Source: Pseudoneurospora amorphoporcata (lineage: Eukaryota; Ascomycota; Sordariomycetes; Sordariales; Sordariaceae). Taken from it: 64,000 nucleotides of DNA. The notes beneath the pieces are model-generated. The model had not been told where the DNA came from and did not search any database. It saw only the letters and a list, made by a program, of their open reading frames with translations. The DNA lies in the NCBI GenBank assembly GCA_033297205.1, contig MU859170.1, positions 1 to 64,000 on the forward strand, written 5' to 3'. This document shows, piece after piece, positions 46,901-58,479 of this stretch (position 1 is its first letter; every line of letters starts with the position of its first letter). The translations under genes and the position numbers were made by a program.

Positions 46901-47330
46901 TAGAGTAACTTCATTACCCTCAAGTCCGAGTCCCCCGATCTCCAGGGAACCATCAACAATGCGATGGAACACCTCGGCCCGCTTATATCACAGACTCTCA
47001 TCCAAAATATCGGTGGAAACGCTGCGAGAAGCGAGCTCGACAAGCTGAGTGACCCTCTCAAGAAGCTTGTGGCGAGCCAGCTGCGTTCAAGGCAATGGCT
47101 CGAACAAGCGCTCTTCGACCAGAGTTTCCCCAGTCAGCAAGTGGGCAACGAAGAGAAATCTACTTTCCTCAAGAAGATCATCGGGTAAGTCTGCCATATA
47201 CATCACCGTTGGCTATATACAAGTTACTGACATGCGTTCACACAGACTGAGAGGAGCGAGGAATACCAACCAGGTGGTGAGGGAGTTCTGGCTGGCTTGC
47301 AGGGGTTCAAACTTTTCTTATGCTTCCTAG
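43961..47330 (+). CDS. importin-13 / Kap122-type karyopherin-beta
   Basis: Six exons, 43961-44005, 44099-44280, 44345-44807, 44875-46845, 46904-47184 and 47246-47330; 1008 residues, all phases consistent. The N-terminus has the importin-beta N-terminal HEAT arrangement (IQEVLQRLQKSPGGWQLAQSLI, then NIKFYAALTIIVKLNKD), followed by an Exportin-1/importin-13-like segment (VAPFVIKKLCIALVTFFIHF...LWPNCLRHF). The rest is helical HEAT-repeat sequence to the end. Importin-13/Kap122 relatives carry cargo in both directions through nuclear pores under Ran control. Mtr10/transportin-SR is the nearest alternative; the spacing of the N-terminal motifs fits importin-13 better. The first coding exon is only 45 nt. 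Confidence 0.87.
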
Positions 47331-47986
47331 GCGTATGCAACGGATGTTTACGAGCCTTGGACCTTAATAAAGATTATGGATACTCTGGAGTTTTTGGAGC
47401 AACTTCCATGACTTTGCGTTGGTAATAAGTTGAATCCCTCCTGCCTGCGTGGGACAGTAACAACTTTCGAAAGCTTTGTTCGGACATGGTAGGCAACGTC
47501 GAAAGCTGAACTGGAACCAAGTCAGCAAAAAAACTGTAATTTTACTTAAGAAAGCTACTCGTGGTATAAATATTCTCTGCCCTATTCTCTTCATCATCAG
47601 GCACACATGGACCAAATCGATGTCCTTCATGTATATAATGGTAGGAACCGGGCTCAGAAGGGCTATTGTGTCTTGACTTGGTCCTAGCGTCACCTCCATA
47701 ACTAAATCTGCTAAGCCTAAGTTGCATCAGGTGTGGGCTGTTATTTGCCATACACAACCCTCTCTCTTTAGCCACAGTTCATCTCATCTCCAGTCGAGTT
47801 TCACCCAGACTGAATCCACTACGTCCCAGTGTAAGTCCAAATAAAGCCAGTCACCATGTGCTCACCAAAGCAAGCTGGTTGCTTTAGCACAGTTCTTGGG
47901 CGTTTAGTTGGTCACACAAAAGCTAACACGCACGGCAGGACATTGCGATTGGTCTTTGAGGTAACCAACCCTCTCACACAAACAGC
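47331..47986. other. intergenic region before Trp-tRNA synthetase
   Basis: Tandem spacer with the karyopherin 3' end and the next promoter; no gene is seen. Confidence 0.55.
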
Positions 47987-49408
47987 ATGAAGTCCCTCAC
48001 CAGAGCCTCCGGCCTCCTGAGCCGGCAAGGCCTCACTTCCTTCACCACTACCAGAGCATCAACTCTCCAACAATGCTTATACTCTTCAACGACAACACCA
48101 ACGACCGCCAGAAAACCGCAAAGACAAGTGATCTTCTCCGGCATCCAGCCCACCGGCGTACCACACCTAGGCAACTACCTCGGCGCGCTTCAGCAATGGA
48201 AGCGCATGCAGGACAGCGCGGACCCGGAGACCACGGATCTCATCTTCTCCGTCGTTGACCTGCACGCCATCACGGTGCCGCAGCAGCGCGGCAACCTCAA
48301 GAAGTGGAAAAGAGAGATGCTCGCGGCATTGCTGGCAATCGGCTTGGATCCCAAGCGGTGCACGATTTTCTACCAGAGCATGGTGCCCGGACACTCGGAA
48401 TTGCAGTGGATTTTGAGTTGTACGGCTAGTACGGGGTATTTGAGTCGGATGACGCAGTGGAAGGTGAGTTATTCGGTGTGTGAGAGAGAGGGAGGGGTAG
48501 GGGGTGAACGCGAGACAGATGCTGATGATGATTATGTGTTGGGAAAATACAGAGTAAACTACAACTAGCAGACGACGCCAACATGCTAGACGACAAAGCC
48601 AAATCGTCTCTCAAGCACGGCTTGTTCTCTTACCCCATCCTCCAAGCGGCGGATATCCTCGTCCACAGGGCGACACATGTCCCCGTTGGCGAGGATCAGA
48701 GGCAGCATCTTGAGTTTGCAAGGGAGTGCGTGACCAACTTTAACCATGCGTATAAGGGCAAGGTATTGGTTGCCCCTGAGACGATTCTTTGTAAGTTTTA
48801 TGTTTCATTTTCCCCATGATCTCTTCCTCCGCGTATAACACCTCGAGCCTCGAATAACTGCTTCATCAACTAACACTGAACCAAAAACAGCCCCAACAAA
48901 ACGCGTAATGTCCCTTCAACTCCCCACCAAAAAAATGTCCAAATCCGACCCCGACCCCTCCTCCCGCATCCTTCTCACCGACACCCCCTCGGAGATTCAC
49001 AGCAAAATCCTGAAAGCACGTACCGACTCGTTGACCCCTTCCTTGGGCATCACCTTCGACCCTGTCCAACGCCCCGGCGTCTCCAACCTTCTGCAGCTTC
49101 TCAGCCATTTCGACTCCCAAAATCGTTCGGCGCAGGAGATCGCGGCGCAGATTAATGTTGAGGTTGGGAATCAGCTTGGGGGGGAAGGGGAGGAGAACCC
49201 TCTCAGAAAATTGAAGGAGAGGGTTAGTGAGGTGGTACAGAGGGAACTGAATCCCATTAGGGAGAGGTATTTGGAGCTGTTGGAGGGAGATGAGGGGAAG
49301 GAGGGAGGGTATTTGGATGAGGTTATCAGGGAGGGGGCGCGGAAGGCGAATGAGAGTGCGGAGAGGACGTTGAGTAGGGTTAGGAGGGCTGTGGAGCTGG
49401 GTGCTTGA
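47987..49408 (+). CDS. msw1: mitochondrial tryptophanyl-tRNA synthetase
   Basis: Three exons, 47987-48463, 48553-48790 and 48891-49408; 410 residues. It is a class I synthetase of the bacterial TrpRS type. The HIGH-equivalent is PTGVPHLGNYLGAL after FSGIQ, and the KMSKS loop is TKKMSKSDPDPSSRI. Other family segments are GHSELQWILSCTASTGYLSRMTQWK, SYPILQAADIL and VGEDQRQHLE. The first 45 residues are Arg/Ser/Thr-rich and lack acidic residues, a mitochondrial presequence. It charges mitochondrial tRNA-Trp, which reads UGA in fungal mitochondria. Introns have standard GTGAGT/GTAAGT donors. Confidence 0.95.
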
Positions 49409-49797
49409 GGGTTGAGGTCACCAAGAGTGGAGGATCGATGTTGTAAGATAGATTTCGGGCGACAAAAGCTGTATGTGATTTCTTGCAATCTGTGATGTGT
49501 ATTGCTTGGGAGTCTGGCCGTCGTTCTAGTCGTAGTTCCTCGCATCGATCTCCTCCACTGGCGAATTCCGTGTAGGCTTCTCTCGTGAGCACAGCACAGC
49601 ACAGCACAGGCATGGCCGTGTCTCCTGATCTGTACTATACATTTCTTTTGCTACAGTATCTATACACATAAAGGACGGGCCATATGCAGGAGACAAAGGG
49701 GGACAAACCTGACCGAAAGAGAGACAGACAACACCAAGAACAACCACCCAGGCTGAAAGGACTTCTTAAGACGGGACCAGTCGTTGCTGTATCCGCT
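49409..49797. other. convergent 3' region
   Basis: Short (CACAG)n run near 49590; otherwise 3' flanks of the Trp-tRNA synthetase gene and uS10m. Confidence 0.6.
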
Positions 49798-50984
49798 TTA
49801 GCGTCCACCAGAGATTCGAAGTCTCTCCTTGGCAAGGAAGTCCTCGAAGTTGCCAACACCCTTCATGTCGCTGACATGGCTGAGGTGCTCCCACCTGGTC
49901 TCCAGAAGCTTCTCCACCTCGCCCTTGCTCTCGTCCATAGCCTTGCTGACGTCTGTTTTGTTTGAGGTTCCTGGTTAGCATGCGTGTATCCCAGGAATAG
50001 TCCCCGTAGCGGAGCGAGAGTTATGTATAGAACGGATTTCCACGTACCAAGCTTGCTGAACTCCCAGACATTGGCCTTCATACCAATTCCGTAGTAGGCA
50101 TGCTTCTGCAAGAAGGCCAACCACAGCTGCACCGTCTCCGGGTGACCATCCTTGATCTGGATCAGCCTCCTGAGGGTGACACGCTCAAAGTTTTCCTGCG
50201 ATTTCTTGAAAATGAAATGCGACTTGGGCACGGTCCAGCGCTCGATCATGCGAGGGAGGGGGACGGGGCCGAAGGCGGGCAGGCCGAGGTAGTAGGCGGC
50301 GCGGAGGGCGAAGTCGCAGAAGAACTCGAGGTTGCGGATCGAGTAGGACCGGAGCTGGAGGTCGCACGAGGGAACGCCGTACTCGGCTTCGCGGCGAAGC
50401 GGCTGGAGATAGAGGGCCTCGAGCGAGCGGGGCATGCGGGACATGATCACCTCCTGCTCTTCGGGCTCCGCGGCGACGGTAGCGGTCTTGGCCTTGTTCT
50501 CGTTTTTTGGGGGCTGGGTGGTGCTAGCAGGATATGCCGGTCAGTCATTCTGCACCGTATGGGCTGGCTCGGCTATGCGACGATATATGGAGGGAGAAAG
50601 TGCGGGTATATGGGCGGGTTCTTCGACGGGCGGGCGGACGGGCTTCGCGGGAACGGCGACATTGTCGAGGAGGACGGGTTGCCGCAATAGTTACTAACCT
50701 CGCCTCAGAGGCGGCATCCGGACCTGTGGTCCTACGCAAGTGTTAGTTCGTGCCCATGAATACCAACGGATCACGAACAGCACTCTGGTCACTTACACCG
50801 AAGCATTGCGCCGGAGCTGGGGCAACGGCTGGAAGACGGCCTGGGCGGACCGGAGGGTTGCGAGAGGCTGCCGATTTCACGCGGATTAGACGACTATCCC
50901 GCCAGCACGCACATGCTACAAACGCATTGGGAGAATGCTTACCGCCCGTCCTTGAAGGGACCGTACCGCTGGCCTTAATATCAT
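49798..50984 (-). CDS. rsm10: mitochondrial small-subunit ribosomal protein uS10m
   Basis: Five exons, 50943-50984, 50797-50867, 50699-50731, 50048-50523 and 49798-49952; 258 residues with phases consistent throughout. The presequence MILRPAVRSLQGRA plus the next exon is basic and hydrophobic. The S10 fold is visible in LQLRSYSIRNLEFFCDFALRA-type sequence, then FGPVPLPRMIERWTVPKSHFI, KKSQENFERVTLRRLIQI and ETVQLWLAFLQKH. The C-terminal extension (VSKAMDESKGEVEKLLETR) ends with a basic GGR. In bacteria and mitochondria S10 sits in the 3' head domain of the small subunit. The first three exons are 33-71 nt and were assigned from splice sites. Confidence 0.9.
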
Positions 50985-51603
50985 GTTTGCTCTGGGTGGT
51001 CTGGGAGGTTGAACGTATACAAGTTGCCGTCGCGCGCGCGCGGATCAGCCGAGTTTTTAGCGCGGGTTATTGGGGTAGGTCAATCCGGGCTTCTTATCGA
51101 TAAGGAGCTTGTGACGCCCATTTCCATCTTAAACTACAAAAACATCACCATCACATCGCAGAGCGAACGAGGCAGAAAACTACGGGTCACTGGCAGCATT
51201 GAGAACAGCAGTTCGTTGTCACACATTGATTTGTTCGTCTTTTGGGCTTTTCAACGCACTGGCTTGTCAAACCGCGGCTATCTAAAGGAAATTTCTCTAT
51301 CCTTCCTGAAAAGTCCTGGCAATCTCTCAATGACTAGCAGAGGTGCCTTCTCAGATCGCCTCACGACAAGGGAAACTCTTTTGCAGTCGAACCGGAGCTC
51401 AAGACTGAAATGATACAATAAGATCCCAAACAATGTCGCCAGACATGTTACCAATCCTCTGTCGGGCGACCAGGGCCGAACGACGAGGAGCCGGAAGCGG
51501 CGTTAGATGTCGGTATCGCATCGTTGCTTGCTGCAACAGTCGTGTACACATGATGTTGTATGTGGTACGGTCGTGGGTGTGATTTGACCACGGGGCGTTC
51601 GGA
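50985..51603. other. spacer between uS10m and fcf2
   Basis: About 620 bp; it holds the uS10m promoter and the fcf2 3' end (both minus). No gene is supported. Confidence 0.55.
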
Positions 51604-52446
51604 TCACTTGCGCTTTCTCCTGCCGTTGACGAGCCGCTTATAGAAGTTCTTGCCTCCGCTCTGCTTCTTCTCCTGGATGCCGTGGTACTTGTTCTTGTAC
51701 TTGTCACCAACCTCAGCACCAAGAACCTCCTCCACAATGGTCCGCTTCCTCTCCTTGCGGGTGAGGCGGCTGTCACGACCGTCAGTAGCACCAGCAATGA
51801 TAGTGCCAACTTGGGAGAACTCGGGCACAAAGTCCTTGCGACTATCCTTTTTGAAGTACTGTTTTCCCATGGCGACGACCTCACGCATTCTCAGAATTTG
51901 CAAGTCTCTCTTCAGCTGGGGGGTCAGATTCGTGCGGGGCATGTTAAACCAATCGGCGCCAGCGTCATTCTTGGGTCCCTATTGCTCTAGTCAGCACACT
52001 GATCCGCAAAGCTGTAAGGGAGTAACGGAAGAGAAGGAGTAGTTTCCAGTCAGAGTAACTATGAACATAAAGGAATCATTATGGTGCAGACGACGACCCC
52101 ATGACGGGGCGCCGAACTGCGTCATGAAAAAAATGGGATAGATTTTCATCATGGAAGGAAGTGTATGGCTACCGAGGACTGCCGAACGTACCTTGGTCTT
52201 TTCCTTGGACTGGGGCACCCGGACCGATAACTTCTTGGATTTGTTCTCCAACTTCGGCTTCGCCACCCTAGCAGGAGCGGCCGAGGGAGCCGCAACCACT
52301 ATGGGGGTTTGCGCTGCGGGTGCAACAGCAGCTTCTGTTTGGGGAGCCGCTACAGCATTGGAGCTGTCCGTCGCAAGGCGAGACTCGGCTTCACCAAGGA
52401 GTTTGTCGATCTCAGCATCGGACAAGCCGATTACGGAAGCCGCCAT
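51604..52446 (-). CDS. fcf2: Fcf2-type pre-rRNA processing protein
   Basis: Two exons, 52192-52446 and 51604-51978; 209 residues. The C-terminal Fcf2 domain reads GADWFNMPRTNLTPQLKRD, then MREVVAMGKQYFKKD, FVPEFSQVGTIIAGATDGR and RKERKRTIVEEVL, and ends with a very basic NGRRKRK. Fcf2 is an essential nucleolar SSU-processome factor for early 18S pre-rRNA cleavages; the human relative is TdIF2. The N-terminal 85 residues, from an Ala/Pro-rich exon, are less conserved. The gene is divergent from aab-1 across a 1.3-kb region. Confidence 0.92.
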
Positions 52447-53716
52447 CTCGCTGATCGGGCAAATGCACAGTTTCGTTGACTGAAAGCTGTGGAAAAGCTG
52501 CTCAAGATTTGCAAGCGATTGGAGAGAGGGGAAGAGAAGGGAAGAAAATTCTAAGCTTCAAAATTGGGGACAAGAAAAGACACAATTTTGAGTGGAGACC
52601 GCAGAAAATGTCCAAGCGTCCCGATTGCAACCAAGGCTTGGCATTGCTTGTGCTGACTGTTGAACATTTTGATCACGTGATAGATCTGCACGAGCCAGGC
52701 CTCCAATGAGTTGGCAGTCCACAGCCCCGGGCCGATGGCTGGCCGTGCGTCATAGGGCGGAGAAATGAGGCTGGAGAGTGCCAGTTGTCAACGGTTGGGC
52801 TCGGGGCAGGCGCGGCCGCGACGTCGAGCAGGGAGCTGTCAGGTAAAAGGTACTAGCGCGCCACAGCTGCCAGCCGCTGCCTTTCGGAGTCTTTCCGCTG
52901 CACAGGACTGCGTGCAGTGATGCTGCGGCTGTCACTTTGGAGTTCCAGTTGTTGAAAGTCTTCAAAGGTTCACTGATGCCCAACTTTTTTTGGTTTCGAC
53001 CGAGTCTGACCGCTTTCACCAACAAACCATCATCGTAACCATCTTACTTATTTCCATCATCCGTCGCTTCACATCCTCCGACGTCTTTTGAGTACAGTCA
53101 TTTGCTTCACAGGTATGTGCTTATCTGCTACTAGTCTGTCCATCATCATCTTCATCCACCAGCTCCCGCGAATAGCATTTCCCAGCCTTTGGCTTCAAGT
53201 CAAAAGACGGACCTACACCCCATTCTCACCAATCATTTCACCCCTTCACCAACTGGAGCTCTTACCCGTGTGGCTCGTCCCCGAAGAGTCGACGAGAGGC
53301 GAGTCCGGAGCAGCGAGTCGTCCACTGGCATCAAACTCCACCCAATTGTTCCCCTCTCCCCAAACAAGGAGTCCCGCCAATCACTCTGACCAATCAAGCA
53401 AGCCTTCTGAGTGAGAGTCGGTTTTGCGATCATCATTCGTCGGTTCTGTCGCAAGTAAACAAAAGACCCCAAGGGGCTTGCCGACATCATAGATAGTTCT
53501 AAGCCCAACGCGCAGGGGCTAAATCTTCCTGGTTGAGAAAAACAGAGAGCTGCTTCGAAAAAGCGCGACCAATACGCGACTCCAGCAAGACATTGAAGCT
53601 CGATTTTGTTGTTATAGACGGAGGTTTATTGACCCAAGTCATTCAATACAGGCCAGCGATTTGCGACCAACTAGTCCCGTCTCCCCGCAGCTCGCCCAAC
53701 ATTGATACTATCCACC
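52447..53716. other. divergent promoter, fcf2 / aab-1
   Basis: About 1.27 kb. It contains four same-orientation CCAAT boxes, listed separately. No gene is supported. Confidence 0.6.
53229..53573 (+). promoter_or_regulatory. cluster of four CCAAT boxes upstream of aab-1
   Basis: CCAAT pentamers at 53229-53233, 53377-53381, 53390-53394 and 53569-53573, all on the plus strand. The first three are followed by CA (CCAATCA), the flank favoured by the Hap/NF-Y complex. The middle pair is 13 bp apart. They lie about 145-490 bp upstream of the start codon of the gene for the Hap5 subunit itself, which suggests autoregulation. Chance occurrence cannot be excluded for any single box. Confidence 0.45.
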
Positions 53717-54822
53717 ATGGATCCCCAAAACCCGTCCTCGGCTGGGCATAACCAGCACCAACGCCAGCAGCCCGTCTACGACACAAGCCAAGGTGGCCAT
53801 TATGGTAAGTAGTCGTCATCCCAACGCTCCCTGTTAACGAACTCTTTACTCACCAAGATATGCAATATAGGTGCCAGTGCTGCGGTTAGTACTCATTCTT
53901 CACAAGAGAGCTTCTCAGTCCTATTACATCATAGCTCACAGTCTGACGCCTTTCACGTTTCTAGCTCTCCCAACAAGGCTTTGCACCCTCAGACCTTTAC
54001 ACGGGAACATGGGCCAATGTTCATCAGGGTCTCCAGGGCAACTACAAGGAAATCCTGACAGCTTATTGGCAACAAACCATCAACCACCTCGAGAATGATT
54101 CCCACGACTACAAGCTGCATCAGCTTCCCCTTGCGCGGATCAAGAAGGTAATGAAGGCCGACCCTGAAGTCAAGATGATCTCGGCCGAAGCACCTATCCT
54201 CTTCGCCAAGGGATGCGACATATTTATCACCGAGTTGACGATGCGCGCGTGGATCCATGCAGAGGAGAACAAGCGCCGCACCCTGCAGCGCAGCGACATT
54301 GCATCGGCCCTGTCCAAGTCCGACATGTTTGACTTCCTCATCGATATCGTCCCCAGGGAGGAAGCTTCCACACACGCGAAGCGCACGACAGGTCAGTCAG
54401 CCGCCGCCGCCGCGCAGGCTGCGCAAAACGCGGCCCAGCAAGCTCAGGGCATGCCGGGGGTTGCTGCGCCTAACCATGGCGGACAGCACCCCATGGCCGC
54501 TCCTGACTACACGCTAGGTGGCCATGCCATTCCCCCGGAGGCCGACTATCGTCAGCAGAACATGTACTCCGGTCAGGTACAGCCAGGTGCCCCGGCGGCG
54601 TATGGACAGCCTCAACCTCCCATGTATGACGTTGACGGCATGTACTACTCGACAATGCCTCCTCAGCAGGTACGTGGATATGGTTTTCGGTAATGATAAC
54701 TCTCGGCAAGCAAAATGCTAACCTGACCATAGAACGCCTAGGGGTCGCATTCTGGAGGAGATGAGATTGGAGAGTCGTCACAAACCCAAGAGCCGGGCCT
54801 GAGTGATGAATCACAGCAATAA
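53717..54822 (+). CDS. aab-1: Hap5/NF-YC subunit of the CCAAT-binding complex
   Basis: Four exons, 53717-53804, 53871-53884 (14 nt), 53965-54669 and 54742-54822; 295 residues. The histone-fold domain spans about residues 95-180: LPLARIKKVMKADPEVKMI, AEAPILFAKGCDIFITELT and LQRSDIASALSKSDMFDFL. The preceding segment (YWQQTINHLEND) and the stretch after it are typical of fungal Hap5. In Neurospora the Hap5 homologue is known as aab-1, from binding upstream of the am gene. With Hap2 and Hap3 it binds CCAAT. The Gln/Ala/Pro-rich C-terminus may vary. A second acceptor at 54731-54732, or retention of intron 3, would give shorter tails (NA or VRGYGFR); the chosen acceptor leaves a 26-residue acidic tail. 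Confidence 0.9.
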
Positions 54823-55878
54823 GTCACACTGACATAGCTTTCACCTTGATCGCTTCTCTATCTTCATCACTTCTTTATCTTTATCCCTTAAGAATCAAAG
54901 ACTGCCGGTCGAACACTATACAATGGCGTGGCGCAAATACGGGTTTTTTCGTTTGTTTCAGGTTGCGTCCCATGGACGGAGGAGGGTGCTTGTATGGCTG
55001 GTCAGTCGGTCGGTCGGTATGTCATAAGGATGCTTATCATGTTTTCGTTTTTGCGCCATCTTGTTGTTGTTTGAGCGTCTCAAGTATGGACGTTTTTCCT
55101 GTTCAATATGGTATTCTAGTTTATGGTTCTGCTTCATTTCTAGCGCATTCTGAACAGCCAGTATAGTGATGAAATAATAAGATGTTGATTTTTTGTGTCC
55201 TCAAGAATGAGCATTTTTGTCATGCTATCGCTTGTGCCATTATGTGAAAGAACCAGCAAGAGTGTTTGGCCGTTGGGTGTGAGCTGGACTGGTTGCGCTG
55301 TTACAACACCACTCTCTTGCAAAACATGGGAAGGATAATCGAGGGACACGTCACTGACGTCAACCCTAAGTGTTGTTCAGTAGACTAGTAGAAATAATAA
55401 TTCAACGGATGTAACAATCGGACCTCGGAATGAAACAGCTGACAATATAAACAAAAAATCTAAAAGAATAACCGTAAACACTGTAACTAGAGAGCCTCTA
55501 CAAAACTATTCTTATTCTCTCTCAGCTTTGGGGTCTCATTCGATTACATTCCCCACTCTGCAAGAGAGTGGGCGGTGCGACAAAACGACCAGCTCAGAGA
55601 CTGATTCGCAGGAAATAGATAGTGTGATTAAACCTCTTATAACCGGAAGCATGATCCTAGATATGGGGTATATAGAGTTACAGATCAAATTTCAGAAGCA
55701 GAAATACAATATATTAGTGCTCGACCGAGACATCAACGCAAACCGAAGCGCGATCCGAAGTTAGCGAGCGGCGCAGCGGCTCGGCTCGTAGTAGTACTCT
55801 CGATTCCCAGAGTGAGCCTAAAGTAGCATATAGTTAGTATATAGACGGGCAGGGCTGAGGGAGAGTCCATCGTCCAAC
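54823..55878. other. convergent 3' region
   Basis: About 1 kb between the aab-1 and sec15 ends. A 78-codon plus frame at 55528 has no recognisable feature. No gene is supported. Confidence 0.5.
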
Positions 55879-58479
55879 TCACTTCTCCAATAATATCGGC
55901 CCATTCATGGCATCCACACGACCATACTTCTTGTTCCTCGTGGAAATGTCAAAGAACTCATCGTGGTTGTCGGATTGCATGAGCGCGATCGTCTGCTGAA
56001 GTTCGTCCAGGTTCTGCTCGAGCATGGGGGCATTCTCAAGGTTGGCAACGAAGGCAGAGAGATGCTGCACGTCCATTGCCATGGCAGCAACGGCGTTGGC
56101 GTTGATCTTTTTGACGTCTGAGGATAGTGGTAGAGCAAGAATCTTGTTGGCGGCGTGGCTGAGCGCGTCAAAGTAAATGAGCTCCTTGATCTCCCGAGGC
56201 AGGCCAAGGAGGGTGGAACCCATTATGTTCTCCAGATACCTCGTCAAGGTCTGCATGTAATTACTAGGTTCAGTGGGCTTTGACGGTGTCATCCTGTTGG
56301 TGATGGTTAGCAGGCGGTGAATCACGGAGAGCGGTAGGTCAAACTAACCAGTTGTAGTCGGAAGTGTCGACAAGGTCATCGATCTTGGAGTTGACAAGCT
56401 CGAATATGCGCTTCTCGGCTGTCTTCTTGTTGCTCCTAAACTCCTCAGTTGATTTGAGAGAGACAGGGCCACCTGCGGATGTGGATGATCGCGCGCGAAT
56501 CAACTCCTGTTCCAACTGGTGGCAAGCCTCTTCGAAGTGTTCGAGGTTGATCAAGATCTGAACGATCTGCCCTAGATATTGGGAGTTGAGACGTTCCACG
56601 AGGGTGCGGCAGACCTTCTCCGTCAAGAGCTCATCCAGTGACTGGCAATGGCATTAGATTTCGGCACTACAAAGTCCGATGTTGGAGAGGGAAAAAGTGG
56701 TTACCTTTCTGAGTGTCTCATCGACAATGTTGGGATGTTGGAAATGATCATTAGAGAAGAAGTAGAACTGGTTCAGGAAGTTCCTGATATCAATGCAGCA
56801 GAGGGGGTACATCTGTGAAAACGGGAGGACGCAGGGGAACCTAACTTCGTGTAAGCAAACAATCTCACTTGCAATATAGATGATGGGCAACATACGTGAG
56901 CTCTTCTGGAGCTTTCTCTTCAGTATACCAACTGACTTTGACGACCTTTTCGTATTCCTCGGCATTGTTGATTTGCATAGGCATGTAATCGTCGGTTGAG
57001 ACGATCTCTTGGAAGTCATCGCTGAATCTACGCTTAAGCAGCTCGGCGTATTTGTAGAAGAGGGTTAGTTGGAAGTTGTTCAACATGGAAACAGAGTAAT
57101 TCCAGCTCTTGAAGATCAGTTAGCACTTTGAACTTCTTGACAAGGAAAGGCAAGAGACTGCTCACCTCCGTAGTCTGGATAAATAGCGCAATATCTCCCT
57201 TTATTTTCAAAAGCAGTTCAGCATTATCCACGTCTGTTAGCGATCTTGATATGAGGCGGATGGCAGTCTGGCACATGGAATCCCACAGCTCGTCAACTTC
57301 GACTGTGGATCGCAGTTGCGGGGCACGCTGTATCGTTGCTTTTTCAATTACGGCGAACCCGGTGATTTGCTCCAGCAGATCACGAAGTGAGTTATCTTCC
57401 TCATCGGATGAAAGATTCACAGAACTGGGCATCAGCAGATCCTTTTGCTGACGTCGAGTGGCCCCATACTCGGCACGGAATTTGTCAATTTGGCCTAGCG
57501 CCTCGTGGATATGAAGCGCTTCATGTAGTGGCGTAAAGTCAACCTGGACTTCTTCGTTATCGAGGACATCAAACTCATCACTCTCGTCGAAAACCAGCTC
57601 AATGGCAGAGTTCAGCTTGAAATGACCCAAGTAAGGGTTTTGTTCAGCACGTTCCCGTTGGCGGTCCAGCCGCTGCCTTGTGCCAAAGAAAGCAACCTCG
57701 CCAAGAAACTGCGAGGTCTCACGGATGCGATACAGCCATGTGTTCAGATCGGTCATGACAGCCTCCGAGATCGTTTTCCGTGACGCGGGGATAGACTTTT
57801 GGATCAAGTCAGCCAGTCGGTACTGGGTAGCATACTTGTTCTGAATGATGGGTACTAGGTATTCGTTCTGGAGGTCCTCCAGCGACTTGAGGGCGCCATA
57901 GTACTTCTTCTTGCGAATCAGGTCATGAGCGTTGTTGACAGCATGCATGATCTTGAGTGATTCCCTGAGCGCATCGGAGACGTCGGTGATGTTCTGGCGT
58001 ACGCGGCGTGTATCGACCAATGCCTGTTTCTGCTCCGCCAACTTTTCGGTACTCGCTTGGATCGACTGGTTTAGATCGAGAATTTCGGCAGTCAGGGCTA
58101 CAGTTTCCTCGCGTATCGTCTGTAGTTGGCTGACGGAGCCAAGGAACTCTTCGTGTTGCGTCAAGCCGATCCGTTCGATGTCGCCCTCCCGCTCCTCTGC
58201 GTACTGAGAGAGGCTCTGGACGAGCGTTGCTGTTCGGCCGCTTGCTGTCGCATCTTTGAGGACTGGAATCAGTTGATCGATAAAGTCGGAGTCGGATGGT
58301 GTGAGGATAATCTACGTCCATGTCAGTTCCAGGGTCAATTTGGATTTGAACGTCGAACGGGGCAACGCCCATTCATGGATGGTGTTGCTCAACGATGTAT
58401 GTTGTGCCGACGATGACGGCGTTCGTACCTGGTCGACAGCGGAGTCGTAATCGTCCCACGTTTGCACTTTTCTAGGCAT
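55879..58479 (-). CDS. sec15: exocyst subunit Sec15 (EXOC6)
   Basis: Six exons, 58429-58479, 57166-58311, 56896-57107, 56705-56840, 56349-56641 and 55879-56293; 750 residues with all phases consistent. The N-terminus is coiled coil (VSQLQTIREETVALTAEIL, then QSIQASTEKLAEQKQAL), continuing into helical bundles with ALKSLEDLQNEYL. The Sec15 C-terminal domain shows FSDDFQEIVSTDDYMPMQ, LPFSQMYPLCCIDIRNFL and FYFFSNDHFQHPNIVDE, then SLDELLTEKVCRTLVERLN. Sec15 links the Rab GTPase Sec4/Rab8 to the exocyst at sites of polar growth such as hyphal tips. An in-frame ATG at 58507-58509 would add ten residues (MTGAFGFPVK); the shorter start is used here without strong evidence. Confidence 0.92.
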
